Assembly: GCA_945862385.1 (NCBI GenBank)
Contig: CAMAXV010000006.1
Location: forward strand, 91,386-155,385
Direction of reading: 5' to 3'
Length of the DNA stretch: 64,000 nt
Source: Chitinophaga pinensis
GTDB taxonomy: Bacteria; Bacteroidota; Bacteroidia; Chitinophagales; Chitinophagaceae
Below, piece after piece: positions 18,098 through 26,763 of the stretch; the first letter of the stretch is position 1, and every line of letters starts with the position of its first letter. The notes under the pieces are model-generated. The model worked only from the letters and a program-made list of their open reading frames with translations, was not told where the DNA came from and searched no databases. The position numbers and the translations under genes are program-made.

Positions 18098-19333
18098 TCA
18101 GAACGACCTGAGCGTTATTTCTTGTTTGGACGCCCGAACTGAAGGCATCCAGGATGCCAGTGTTCCTATTGAGAATACTGTTACCAATACAAGTAAAATA
18201 TCGGAAGCCAGCAGCTTTACCGGATAGTAATCAATAAGAAAAGTACTGCCTTCCAATGGCACCAGCTTGAATGTTATCTGAAGATAATAAATGAGTAAGG
18301 CAAGCATCAATCCTCCAAAAGTTCCGATACCGGCAAGCAAAATACCTTCTGCAAGAAAGATTTTGCGGATGATCCCGTCTTCTGCCCCCATTGATTTCAG
18401 GACCTGAATATCCTTTTTCTTTTCCAACACAAGCATACTGAGTGACCCAATCATGTTAAATGCCGCCACAAGCAATATCAGGGTAAAAATACCATATATC
18501 GCCAGCTTTTCAAGCCTGATGGTGGCATACAATGTTCTGTTTTGCTGGTATCGGTCCTCTACCCTGTAATTATCTCCAAGATATGCCTTCAACGCCTGCA
18601 ATATTGCAGAAACATCAGAACCCTCCTTTAACTGTAATTCCAAAGCAGAAAACTCTGCCGGTTCAAAACCCATGTAATCTTTTACGAACTGAAGATCCGT
18701 TATAACATATTTGTTGTCAAATTCACTTTGGATCGCAAAACTACCCTGCGGATAAGCCAGAGACATGGATAAGGCTTCAGCAGGGTCTGCAATGGTTTTG
18801 ATGTTTTTTTTGGGCAGGTACACAGAAACCGGTTCAATACTTCGGTCTGAAAGTAACCCCAGGGCCTGTTCAACACCTACACCCATGACCAGCCCGGGCT
18901 GGTCAGCATTACCAACCTCATAACTCCCCCTGTACATAGAACCCCTGACACCGGAAACATCAGCATACGCTGCATCAACTCCCTTGAGCTGCACAACAAC
19001 CTGCAGACTACTATTTTGAATCAGGGCTTTGCCTTCAGCTGTTTTAGACAATCCACTAATGCCTTTGATATTAAGGATATGCTGAATTTGCTCCTGAGAA
19101 ACAGTGATGACCTTCCCCCTGGCAGGACTGATTTTTACTTCAGGATAAAATGATGCGTAAAGTGATTTGACAAGCGATTCAAAACCATTGAATGCACTCA
19201 GGATGGTAATCAGTGATGCTGTGCCAACAGCAATGGCTAGAACACTAACCCATGATATTACATTGATGGCCTGAGTTGATTTTTTGGCTTTGAAATAACG
19301 CCACGAAAACCTGAGGATTCGGTTTAACCTCAT
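18098..19333 (-). CDS. FtsX/LolC-E-like ABC transporter permease
   Basis: A 411-residue inner-membrane permease with one N-terminal membrane helix (about 22-48), a large periplasmic domain (about 50-265) and three C-terminal helices, the topology of LolC/LolE and MacB-type FtsX proteins. The C-terminal FtsX domain includes FNMIGSLSMLVLEKKKDIQVLKSMGA, given here as SLSMLVLEKKKDIQVLKSMG. The likely role is extraction of lipoproteins from the inner membrane for transfer to the outer membrane, with an ATPase partner encoded elsewhere. Its start overlaps the rbfA stop by 4 bp (ATGA), so the two are translationally coupled. Confidence 0.9.
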   Translation of the reverse strand: MRLNRILRFSWRYFKAKKSTQAINVISWVSVLAIAVGTASLITILSAFNGFESLVKSLYASFYPEVKISPARGKVITVSQEQIQHILNIKGISGLSKTAEGKALIQNSSLQVVVQLKGVDAAYADVSGVRGSMYRGSYEVGNADQPGLVMGVGVEQALGLLSDRSIEPVSVYLPKKNIKTIADPAEALSMSLAYPQGSFAIQSEFDNKYVITDLQFVKDYMGFEPAEFSALELQLKEGSDVSAILQALKAYLGDNYRVEDRYQQNRTLYATIRLEKLAIYGIFTLILLVAAFNMIGSLSMLVLEKKKDIQVLKSMGAEDGIIRKIFLAEGILLAGIGTFGGLMLALLIYYLQITFKLVPLEGSTFLIDYYPVKLLASDILLVLVTVFSIGTLASWMPSVRASKQEITLRSF

Positions 19334-19692
19334 TGTCCCTTTTCTTCATTGATTTTCTTAAAAATTTCTTCCATCTTAAACACGTGATCAAGTGTATCAT
19401 CCCGGAAGAACCGCAATTCAGGTACCCTGCGGAGCTGTTGCTTAACCCTGAGACCCAGTTCCTTCCTTAATTCACTTTTCCTGTCTTCCAACCTACCCAT
19501 GACGGCTTCGGGATTGGAAACCTGAAACAAGCTCAGGTATATTCTGGCTTCTAACAGATCAGGAGTAACCTTTACGCCTGCAATTGAAACCATGCCCCCG
19601 TCAATCATATTCAGCCCCATCCTACGGAAAATATCATTCATTTCTTCCAGAATCACTCCGGCTACCTGCTTTTGTCTTTTGCTTTCCTCCAT
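19330..19692 (-). CDS. rbfA: Ribosome-binding factor A
   Basis: RbfA helps mature the 3' and 5' ends of 16S rRNA in the 30S subunit. The 120-residue KH-like protein has the family pattern: an N-terminal helix SKRQKQVAGVILEEMNDIF, the strand VKVTPDLLEARIYLSLF and the C-terminal LRRVPELRFFRDDTLDHV. The usual partners infB and nusA are not here; instead it is coupled to the LolC/E-like permease, whose ATG overlaps its stop. Confidence 0.95.
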   Translation of the reverse strand: MEESKRQKQVAGVILEEMNDIFRRMGLNMIDGGMVSIAGVKVTPDLLEARIYLSLFQVSNPEAVMGRLEDRKSELRKELGLRVKQQLRRVPELRFFRDDTLDHVFKMEEIFKKINEEKGQ

Positions 19693-19723
19693 AATGTATA
19701 CCCTTGATGGCTGTAAAATTAGT

Positions 19724-19731
19724 TACTTTTG
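19724..19731 (+). promoter_or_regulatory. Bacteroidota -7 box for the MsbA-like gene
   Basis: The plus strand reads TACTTTTG, a full match to TAnnTTTG. It lies downstream of the first in-frame TTG (19704), so it supports the ATG at 19764 as the true start. Confidence 0.55.
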
Positions 19732-19763
19732 AGTCCAATTCGCTAAAAATCAGTTTTCATCAC

Positions 19764-21584
19764 ATGAGGAGTCTCCGTATCATTTTTTCATACATCAGAA
19801 AGTACCCCAAACTAGTTGTAGGTTATTTCTCACTAAACCTGCTTTCTGCAACTTTTTCACTGATCTCACTCACCATGCTTGCGCCTTTTCTGACCTTGAT
19901 ATTCGGTCTCAGCCAGGGTGGTACAGTTAAAGCATCCAGGTTCAGTATTGGGGAAGTGACTGATAATTTTTATGCTTACCTCACAGCACTCACTTCCACT
20001 GAAGGAGGCAAAATAACAGCACTTGGTATCATTTGCATCATTGTAGCTGGTACAATACTTATGAAAAATATTTTCCTGTATTTATCCCTCTTCCTGCTCA
20101 CTCCTATCCGGAACAGCATCATCAATGATATGCGCACTGATATGTTCCGTAAAATCCTTGAATTGCCGATTGGCTTTTTCAACGAACAACGTAAGGGCGA
20201 TATCATGAGTAAACTTACCAATGACCTCCAGGACGTCGAATTCTCAACTATCAGCTTCCTGGAAAGTTTTTTCAGAGAACCTCTCCTGATCACCCTATAC
20301 CTTTTTGCGATGATTAGCCTGAGCCCTGAACTATCCGTTTTCCTGCTGCTTTTCTTACCGATAGCGGGACTGATTATCGGCAGAATCGGGAGATCACTCA
20401 AAAAAGTATCCACGGGTGTTCAAATTAAACTTGGGGAGATATTAAGTACCATTGAAGAAACCCTTGGTGGAATCAGGGTTGTCAAAGCTTTCAATGCCGA
20501 AGCCCAACAACTGAACCGTTTTCAAAGGGAGAACAATGAACTTTTCACCATTAAAAATTCCGCAAACAGACGGAGAGACCTGGCTATGCCCGTCTCAGAA
20601 ACACTTGGCATACTGGCAGTGTGCTGCGTATTATATTATGGTGGAACACTTGTGCTGCAGAATGACTTCGGACTGAGTGGTCCGGATTTTCTCACCTTCA
20701 TAGCCATATTCACCCAAATCATCAACCCACTCAAAGCATTCAGTACTGCATCTTATAATATCCGAAAAGGTGCTGCAAGTATAGAACGTATTCAACACCT
20801 CATCCAGGAAGAGCAATCGGTTAAAGAGGATGAAAACCCCATCAGCATCAAGTCTTTTAATGAATCTATCGAACTCAGAAATATCAGCTTTGCTTATCCC
20901 GACAAAACAATTCTGCATAATATCAACCTAACCATACAAAAAGGACAGACCGTTGCACTGGTAGGTGCTTCAGGATCAGGTAAATCAACGTTGGCAGACC
21001 TTATTCCGAGGTTTCATGACCCCTCTTCAGGCGAAGTACTGATTGATGGTGTAAACATACGTCGCTATAAGCTGAAAGACCTGCGCAACCTGATGGGTAT
21101 CGTAACGCAGGAGCCTGTTTTATTTAACGATACAGTCAACGCCAACATATCCCTTGGTAATGAACAGGCTGATCCTGATGAAATCATAAAAGCTGCCCGG
21201 ATAGCCAATGCCCATTCTTTTATTGAAAATAAGGAGGATGGCTATATGACAAGAGTGGGAGACCGGGGATCCAAACTAAGCGGAGGAGAAAGACAACGGG
21301 TTACCATTGCCCGTGCCGTTTTAAAAAATCCACCCATCATGATTCTGGATGAAGCGACTTCTTCGCTGGATACAGAAAGTGAAAAATGGGTACAGGACGC
21401 CATCAACAACCTGATGAAAGACCGTACAAGCATCATTATTGCACACCGGCTTTCGACAGTGAGACATGCCGACGAAATCATTGTATTGCAGGAAGGCTGT
21501 ATTGCTGAAAGAGGTAAGCACGAGGATTTGTTACTGCAAAATGGTATTTACAGCAGGCTCGTGAACATGCAGGAAATGAAATAA
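19764..21584 (+). CDS. MsbA-like ABC exporter (fused membrane and ATPase domains)
   Basis: A 606-residue half-transporter with six membrane helices (about 10-310) and a C-terminal ATPase. The Walker A motif is GASGSGKST, the signature LSGGERQRV and Walker B IMILDEATSS, with the H loop IIAHRLSTV. MsbA-type proteins flip lipid A or other lipids across the inner membrane as homodimers; a drug or peptide exporter role is also possible. The frame extends to a TTG at 19704, but a -7 box at 19724-19731 lies inside that extension, so the ATG beginning MRSLRIIFSYIRKYPK is chosen. The stop is 2 bp from the stop of the convergent DksA-like gene. Confidence 0.93.
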   Translation: MRSLRIIFSYIRKYPKLVVGYFSLNLLSATFSLISLTMLAPFLTLIFGLSQGGTVKASRFSIGEVTDNFYAYLTALTSTEGGKITALGIICIIVAGTILMKNIFLYLSLFLLTPIRNSIINDMRTDMFRKILELPIGFFNEQRKGDIMSKLTNDLQDVEFSTISFLESFFREPLLITLYLFAMISLSPELSVFLLLFLPIAGLIIGRIGRSLKKVSTGVQIKLGEILSTIEETLGGIRVVKAFNAEAQQLNRFQRENNELFTIKNSANRRRDLAMPVSETLGILAVCCVLYYGGTLVLQNDFGLSGPDFLTFIAIFTQIINPLKAFSTASYNIRKGAASIERIQHLIQEEQSVKEDENPISIKSFNESIELRNISFAYPDKTILHNINLTIQKGQTVALVGASGSGKSTLADLIPRFHDPSSGEVLIDGVNIRRYKLKDLRNLMGIVTQEPVLFNDTVNANISLGNEQADPDEIIKAARIANAHSFIENKEDGYMTRVGDRGSKLSGGERQRVTIARAVLKNPPIMILDEATSSLDTESEKWVQDAINNLMKDRTSIIIAHRLSTVRHADEIIVLQEGCIAERGKHEDLLLQNGIYSRLVNMQEMK

Positions 21585-21586
21585 AC

Positions 21587-22627
21587 CTACTGATTAAAAT
21601 TTGATCCGGGTCTGTTCATCTTGGTTTTTGCCTCCATGCTGAGTGTGGCATGCGGCACAGCACGTAACCTTGCCCTGTCAATCAGCTTACCAGTTACCCT
21701 GCAGATGCCGTATGTTTTATTTTCAATACGCATCAGGGCCTTTTCAAGCTTTTCTATAAAGTCGATCTGGCGGCTTGCCATCTGACTGAGCTGCTCACGT
21801 TCCATACTCAGGCTGCCATCCTCCATGGTCATGTAACGACTGTCTGAGTCTTCGCCACTCATGGTGTCCTTGCGGGTGATGAGTCCGTTCAGGTAGGCAA
21901 GCTCCTGCTTAGCAGCTGATAATTTATTTTGTATCAATTCTCTGAATTCTCCCAGCTCCATATCTGAATAACGCTGTGTGGGCGTGGTTTCGATTACCTC
22001 TTCCTTTGTATCAAGGAGAGACCTGGTAAACTCAGGCTCATATTTGCGGGCAGACTTGGAATTTATTTTAGGCATTGCCACGGGTTTTGTGTCTTTCGTG
22101 GATTCTTTCGCACGCAATGCTTTACGTATTTCTGCAGGACTGGCTTTAACTTTGCTCGTTTCAGCAAAGCGAACTTCCTGAGAAGGTTGAGGAGGTTTTT
22201 TTGCCTGAGTCCTTGCTTTATCTTTTGACGGTGCCGCAGGCCTGGCTGGGGTTGCAGGTTTAGCTGATTTTTGAGGGGCTTTAGCAGGTGAATTCTTTAC
22301 AGTTGCTTTGGCAGCCTGAGCCTGAACAGCTGGCTTAGCCGTAGCGGCCTTTGCCGCAGGTTTTGCTGCTGGCTTGGCAGGGGCTGCAGACTTAGCTACT
22401 TTTGCAGCTGGGGCAGCTGATTTCGCATTCTTAGTGGCAGCAGGGGCAGCTGATTTCGCATTCTTAGTGGCAGCAGGGGCAGCTTTAGTTGTTTTTTTCT
22501 CTGGAGTGGCAGATTTAGATGCTGATTTAACGGGTGCAGCCTTTGCTGAAACTGGAGATTTTGTAGCAGTTGCAGCTTTTTTAGCCGGTGTAGCCGCTTT
22601 TTTGGGTGTTGCTTTCTTTGTTGCCAT
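21587..22627 (-). CDS. DksA/TraR-like protein with histone-H1-like Ala/Lys/Pro tail
   Basis: A 346-residue two-part protein. Residues 1 to about 165 are almost only Ala, Lys, Pro, Ser and Thr in short repeats (AAPAATKNAKS and similar), resembling eukaryotic H1 or bacterial AlgP/HctB tails that bind DNA. Residues about 219-346 are a DksA/TraR-like domain: a coiled-coil hairpin and then YGICRVTGKLIDRARLRAVP. Of the four zinc-finger cysteines only C309 remains; T312, S330 and A333 occupy the other sites, so zinc binding is unlikely. DksA-type proteins act in the RNA polymerase secondary channel. The gene follows ileS by 5 bp, an arrangement I recall from other Bacteroidota. The tail may help it bind the nucleoid (inference). 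Confidence 0.9.
   Translation of the reverse strand: MATKKATPKKAATPAKKAATATKSPVSAKAAPVKSASKSATPEKKTTKAAPAATKNAKSAAPAATKNAKSAAPAAKVAKSAAPAKPAAKPAAKAATAKPAVQAQAAKATVKNSPAKAPQKSAKPATPARPAAPSKDKARTQAKKPPQPSQEVRFAETSKVKASPAEIRKALRAKESTKDTKPVAMPKINSKSARKYEPEFTRSLLDTKEEVIETTPTQRYSDMELGEFRELIQNKLSAAKQELAYLNGLITRKDTMSGEDSDSRYMTMEDGSLSMEREQLSQMASRQIDFIEKLEKALMRIENKTYGICRVTGKLIDRARLRAVPHATLSMEAKTKMNRPGSNFNQ
22411..22483. repeat. 33-bp tandem repeat inside the Ala/Lys-rich tail
   Basis: The unit GGGCAGCTGATTTCGCATTC and 13 further bases is repeated exactly at 22411-22443 and 22444-22476, followed by seven bases of a third copy. It encodes an 11-residue unit (AAPAATKNAKS). Identity at the DNA level points to recent slippage or unequal exchange, so copy number may vary between strains. 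Confidence 0.9.
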
Positions 22628-22632
22628 AATAC

Positions 22633-25600
22633 TTAACCTTTTTTTATAACATTGATTTTCAGCAACTTACCATTAATCTCCGTTTCTACACCCTTATCAA
22701 GCCCAGCTATAAGGGAAATATGGTCTGCTAAAATTTCCGCGCAAATATACGCTTTAAATTGCGTAAACGATATATCCAACTGATTATCAGATTGTATTTC
22801 AACAGAAATCAGATCGGTCAATGCCAAATCCAAATCTTTTCGTATTTTTTGGATTCTGTTGACCAGCTCTCTGGCATCACCCTCCTGTGCAAGCTCTGGG
22901 GTAATCGTTACATCCAGTGCAACCGTAAGTGCATGTCTCGATGCTACCATCCAACCCTGAACATCTTCACTCTGAATGTCAACTTCTTCTCTGCTAATCT
23001 CAAATAGCTCACCCTCAATGTTTAGCTGCAAGCTACCTGATGTTTCCAAAGTCCTTATTGCATCTTGTGAAAGTGAGGCAATCTGTGTTGCAGCAGCTTT
23101 CATTCTGGATCCAAGCCTTTTACCCAGTATTACAAAGTTGGCTTTAATGCGTTTTCTGATGAAATCATTATCTGCTGGCAGATACTGCATTTCTTTTACA
23201 TTGACTTCTGCAAGAATGAGCTCTTCAACTTTCTTAAGCTGTTCCTGCATACCCGAACCGGTAACTGGAATCAGAATTCTTTGCAATGGCTGCCTGACCC
23301 TAATATTGACTTTCTTTCTGATGGAAAGCACAAGCGAGGATAACTCCTGTGCCATAAACATGCGTTCCTCCAGGTCCTTATCGATCCAGGCTTCATGAGC
23401 AACTGGAAAATCTGTATGGTGAACTGAAGTGTGTTGGGTTTTACCTGTTACAGCATTCAGGTTTCTGAAGACTGTATCTGTGAAAAAGGGCGAAATTGGC
23501 GCCGATAGTTTCATGATTGTTTCGAGACAGAGATAGAGTGTCTGATAGGCACTAATCTTATCACTTCCGTATTCTCCTTTCCAGAACCTGCGTCTGGATA
23601 ATCGAACGTACCAGTTACTTAGGTGTTCATCAACAAATGTTTCAATGGCTCTGCCGGCCAATGTAGGCTCATAATCATCCATGTGCTTTCCTACCTCTTT
23701 CACCAGGCTTTGAAGGCTGGAAAGTACCCAACGGTCTATTTCCGGCCTGTCTGAAAAGGGAATTTCTGCTTCGCTGTAATTGAATCCATCTACATTGGCA
23801 TACAGTGAGAAAAACTGATAGGTATTATAAATTGTACCAAAGAATTTACGCTGGACTTCTTTAATACCCTCAACATCGAATTTGAGGTTATCCCAGGGCG
23901 AAGCATTGGTTATCAAATACCACCTGGTGGCATCAGCACCATACGCATCAATGGTAGCGAAAGGGTCAACGACATTGCCCAGACGCTTACTCATTTTATT
24001 TCCATTCTTATCAAGTACGAGTCCGTTTGATACTACTGTCTTGTAAGCCACACTGTCAAATAGCAGTGCACCCAACGCATGCAGGGTATAAAACCAACCA
24101 CGTGTCTGATCAACACCCTCAGCAATGAAATCTGCCGGGAAGGCCTCCCCTGCTTCAATCATAGCCCTGTTTTCAAAAGGATAATGCCATTGTGCATATG
24201 GCATGGCTCCACTATCGAACCATACATCCACCAAATCTGGAACCCGCTTCATGGGTTTCCCCGTGGCACTTACCAGTATTACTTCATCCACATAGGGCTT
24301 ATGCAGATCCTGAATGCCGTTTTCCAGAAAGCGGGCATTGGTGTCACCACCAAAAATCATGGCAGCATTCCGGATGCCTTCATTAAGTTCTGCAATTGAC
24401 CCAATACAAAGTTCCTCAGAACCATCTTCAGTTATCCAGATTGGCAATGGCGTTCCCCAGAACCTACTCCTGCTGAGATTCCAGTCTACCATGTTTTCAA
24501 GCCAGTTTCCAAAACGGCCTTCTCCGGTAGACTTAGGCTTCCAGTTGATGGTCTTGTTCAATTCCACCATCCTTTCCTTCAGCGCTGTAGTTTTTATAAA
24601 CCATGCATCAAGCGGGTAATACAATATTGGCTTGTCTGTTCTCCAGCAATGCGGATAATTGTGTTCATATTTCTCAACCCTGAAAGCCTTACCGTCTTTT
24701 TTGAGCTGAACACAGATATCTACATTGACATCGGCATAAGGCTCTTCATTTTTGTAGTTCTTTACGAACCTGCCGCTGATGTCACCCAATCCCTCAACAA
24801 ATTTTCCTTCCCGGTCAACCAGCGTAAGAATACCCAGGTTGTTTTTCATTCCCACTTTAAAGTCATCCGCACCAAACGCAGGTGCCGTATGCACTACGCC
24901 GGTTCCATCTTCCGTGGTTACGAAATCTCCCAACACAATTTTAAAAGGATCTGCATCCGGGAAAATGGAAAGAATACTTTCCATGTTATTAGCAGGATAT
25001 GGAATCAACTGATCATAATATAGCCCTTCCAGTTCGGCACCGCTTATTGTTGTAACGATATGCCAGGGTATCAGTTTATCACCTGACTTGTAATCTTCAA
25101 ATGGCAATGCAGCAGCTTCCTCTTTGAAAAACTTATGGAGCAGTGCTGATGCAAGCAAAACCTGCACCGGGGAGCCAGTATATGGATTGAATGTTTTTAC
25201 CAAAGCATATTCAATCTGACCACCTACTGTAAGTCCAAGATTGGAAGGAAGTGTCCAGGGTGTAGTTGTCCAGGCCATGATCTGAATAGACTGGCCAGCT
25301 TCTCCCTTTTCAATTAATTTCTTAAACCCTGTATGGTGTAAATTTCTGCTTTCATCAAGACTGAAAAGCGCTACAGCAGAGGTATCTTTTACATCTTTAT
25401 AAGTACCCGGCTGGTTAAGCTCATGCGAGCTCAGTCCTGTTCCGGCAGCAGGCGAATAGGGCTGTATACTTACACTTTGGTATAGTAGTCCCCTTTCATA
25501 CAACCTGTGCAAACACCACCAGAGTGATTCGATATATTCGTTTTTGAATGTAACATAGGGATCTTTCAGGTCTACCCAATAACCCATTTTACGGGTGATT

Positions 25601-26004
25601 TCATCCCATTTGTCTTTGTAACGCAATACGGCTTCCCTGCATTTCTCATTGTATTCAGCAATGCTGATTTTTTTGCCTATATCTTCTTTTGTAATGCCTA
25701 GTTCCTTTTCTACACCCAGTTCTACAGGTAATCCGTGGGTATCCCAACCGCCTTTGCGTTTTACCTGAAAACCCTGCATGGTTTTGTATCTGCAAACCAG
25801 GTCTTTCAGGGTTCTTGAGATAACATGGTGGATACCGGGCATCCCGTTGGCGCTGGGCGGACCTTCATAAAAAACAAAGGGTCTGGAACCTGAACGATTG
25901 GTTATGCTTGTTTCAAATGCTGATTCACTGTCCCATTGCCCGAGCATTTCCTTTTCAAATGCCGGGAGATTGAGGTGTTCGTATACCTTGTAGCTTGCTT
26001 GCAT
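22633..26004 (-). CDS. ileS: Isoleucyl-tRNA synthetase
   Basis: A class I tRNA synthetase of 1123 residues that charges tRNA-Ile. The HIGH signature appears as GIHH at residues 57-60, followed by GWDTHGLPVE; the KMSKS loop is KMSKR at residues 670-674 followed by LGNV. The editing (CP1) domain lies between, with TTPWTLPSNLGL. The length and C-terminal extension suggest the longer IleRS type found in Bacteroidota and eukaryotes, a type often less sensitive to mupirocin (family knowledge, not tested). The DksA-like gene follows 5 bp downstream. A perfect -7 box lies 16 bp before the ATG, just past the hairpin ending the HmuY-like gene. Confidence 0.97.
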   Translation of the reverse strand: MQASYKVYEHLNLPAFEKEMLGQWDSESAFETSITNRSGSRPFVFYEGPPSANGMPGIHHVISRTLKDLVCRYKTMQGFQVKRKGGWDTHGLPVELGVEKELGITKEDIGKKISIAEYNEKCREAVLRYKDKWDEITRKMGYWVDLKDPYVTFKNEYIESLWWCLHRLYERGLLYQSVSIQPYSPAAGTGLSSHELNQPGTYKDVKDTSAVALFSLDESRNLHHTGFKKLIEKGEAGQSIQIMAWTTTPWTLPSNLGLTVGGQIEYALVKTFNPYTGSPVQVLLASALLHKFFKEEAAALPFEDYKSGDKLIPWHIVTTISGAELEGLYYDQLIPYPANNMESILSIFPDADPFKIVLGDFVTTEDGTGVVHTAPAFGADDFKVGMKNNLGILTLVDREGKFVEGLGDISGRFVKNYKNEEPYADVNVDICVQLKKDGKAFRVEKYEHNYPHCWRTDKPILYYPLDAWFIKTTALKERMVELNKTINWKPKSTGEGRFGNWLENMVDWNLSRSRFWGTPLPIWITEDGSEELCIGSIAELNEGIRNAAMIFGGDTNARFLENGIQDLHKPYVDEVILVSATGKPMKRVPDLVDVWFDSGAMPYAQWHYPFENRAMIEAGEAFPADFIAEGVDQTRGWFYTLHALGALLFDSVAYKTVVSNGLVLDKNGNKMSKRLGNVVDPFATIDAYGADATRWYLITNASPWDNLKFDVEGIKEVQRKFFGTIYNTYQFFSLYANVDGFNYSEAEIPFSDRPEIDRWVLSSLQSLVKEVGKHMDDYEPTLAGRAIETFVDEHLSNWYVRLSRRRFWKGEYGSDKISAYQTLYLCLETIMKLSAPISPFFTDTVFRNLNAVTGKTQHTSVHHTDFPVAHEAWIDKDLEERMFMAQELSSLVLSIRKKVNIRVRQPLQRILIPVTGSGMQEQLKKVEELILAEVNVKEMQYLPADNDFIRKRIKANFVILGKRLGSRMKAAATQIASLSQDAIRTLETSGSLQLNIEGELFEISREEVDIQSEDVQGWMVASRHALTVALDVTITPELAQEGDARELVNRIQKIRKDLDLALTDLISVEIQSDNQLDISFTQFKAYICAEILADHISLIAGLDKGVETEINGKLLKINVIKKG

Positions 26005-26020
26005 AGTATTTTCAAAGGCG

Positions 26021-26028
26021 CAAAGATA
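26021..26028 (-). promoter_or_regulatory. Bacteroidota -7 box for ileS
   Basis: The minus strand reads TATCTTTG, a full match to TAnnTTTG, 16 bp before the ileS ATG at 26004 and 8 bp after the upstream hairpin. Confidence 0.55.
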
Positions 26029-26036
26029 GAAAAGTT

Positions 26037-26070
26037 TAAGGGGTTTGTAAGCAAACTTACAAACCCCTTA
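26037..26070 (-). terminator. Hairpin after the HmuY-like gene
   Basis: Perfect 15-bp arms (26037-26051 and 26056-26070) with a four-base loop. On the minus strand the stem is followed by AACTTTTC, a weak U tract. It should end the AraC-receptor-HmuY transcript before the ileS promoter. Confidence 0.75.
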
Positions 26071-26093
26071 CAGGTAAAAAGCTAAATCAGAGC

Positions 26094-26738
26094 CTACTTA
26101 AAGTTGGTTGTACCGTCTGCCTGATAGGCGAATTTGAAGGTAAAATATCGCTGTGAAAATATTTTGACATTATCTGGTGCTGTTGCAGCAGGGGTTACGC
26201 CTCCTTTGTAATAATTCAGGATCTCCACTTTGGCATATTTACCACTTGCTGTTTTGAAAACCAATACCCTTCCTGGAAGTGGGGTAACCAGGTTTGTTTG
26301 TGGTGTGTAGAGATACCAACCTTTGTTGCTGCCGGCAGTGATGGCATAGTTTGGAGCAGCATCAACTCTGAATGTGGAGTCTGCAGGCACTTTGGTAAGC
26401 TCATCAAAAGTTCCTACATAAATAAATGCAGCGCCTTTGCCCGGACCGCTGGTACCACCATTGGTGATGATAGTAGAACCTCTCAAACCAATGTCCCATT
26501 TTGTTGAGTTAGAATCAGTATTGGGGATTACTGCATTTGTTTCCAGGCTATAGAATGTAAACTTACCTACACCAACAGGCTGACCTATTGGAGATAACCC
26601 AACGATGGTATCTGCCGGAATATCTTTAACGATGCTTTGGATCAGGGTAACCTGAGGAACTGCTGTTTCTTCTTTGGTGCAGGACTGGAAAATCACAACT
26701 GCCGCTAACACACTGCCGATAATACTTCTTGTTTTCAT
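26094..26738 (-). CDS. HmuY-like haem-binding lipoprotein
   Basis: A 214-residue exported protein. The N-terminus has a lipoprotein signal with the lipobox FQSC (Cys20), so it should be anchored in the outer membrane. The rest is beta-rich with family-like blocks WDIGLRGSTIITNGG and SGKYAKVEILNYYKG. HmuY of Porphyromonas gingivalis captures haem and passes it to the TonB receptor HmuR; the adjacent receptor gene 25 bp upstream supports the same pairing. The haem-ligand histidines of P. gingivalis HmuY are not evident, as is common in distant homologues, so ligand identity is uncertain. A hairpin 23 bp after the stop ends the transcript. Confidence 0.8.
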   Translation of the reverse strand: MKTRSIIGSVLAAVVIFQSCTKEETAVPQVTLIQSIVKDIPADTIVGLSPIGQPVGVGKFTFYSLETNAVIPNTDSNSTKWDIGLRGSTIITNGGTSGPGKGAAFIYVGTFDELTKVPADSTFRVDAAPNYAITAGSNKGWYLYTPQTNLVTPLPGRVLVFKTASGKYAKVEILNYYKGGVTPAATAPDNVKIFSQRYFTFKFAYQADGTTNFK

Positions 26739-26763
26739 TTGATTTGATCTTTATGGTTATCTG

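Noticed and set aside
19704..19763. TTG at 19704 as start of the MsbA-like protein
   Set aside because: A full -7 promoter box lies inside that stretch, and the ATG at 19764 gives the family-typical N-terminus.
22374..22649. Open frame of 91 codons on the plus strand, rich in Ala, Asp and Phe
   Set aside because: It is the antisense shadow of the Ala/Lys-rich tail; its repeats come only from that gene's codons.
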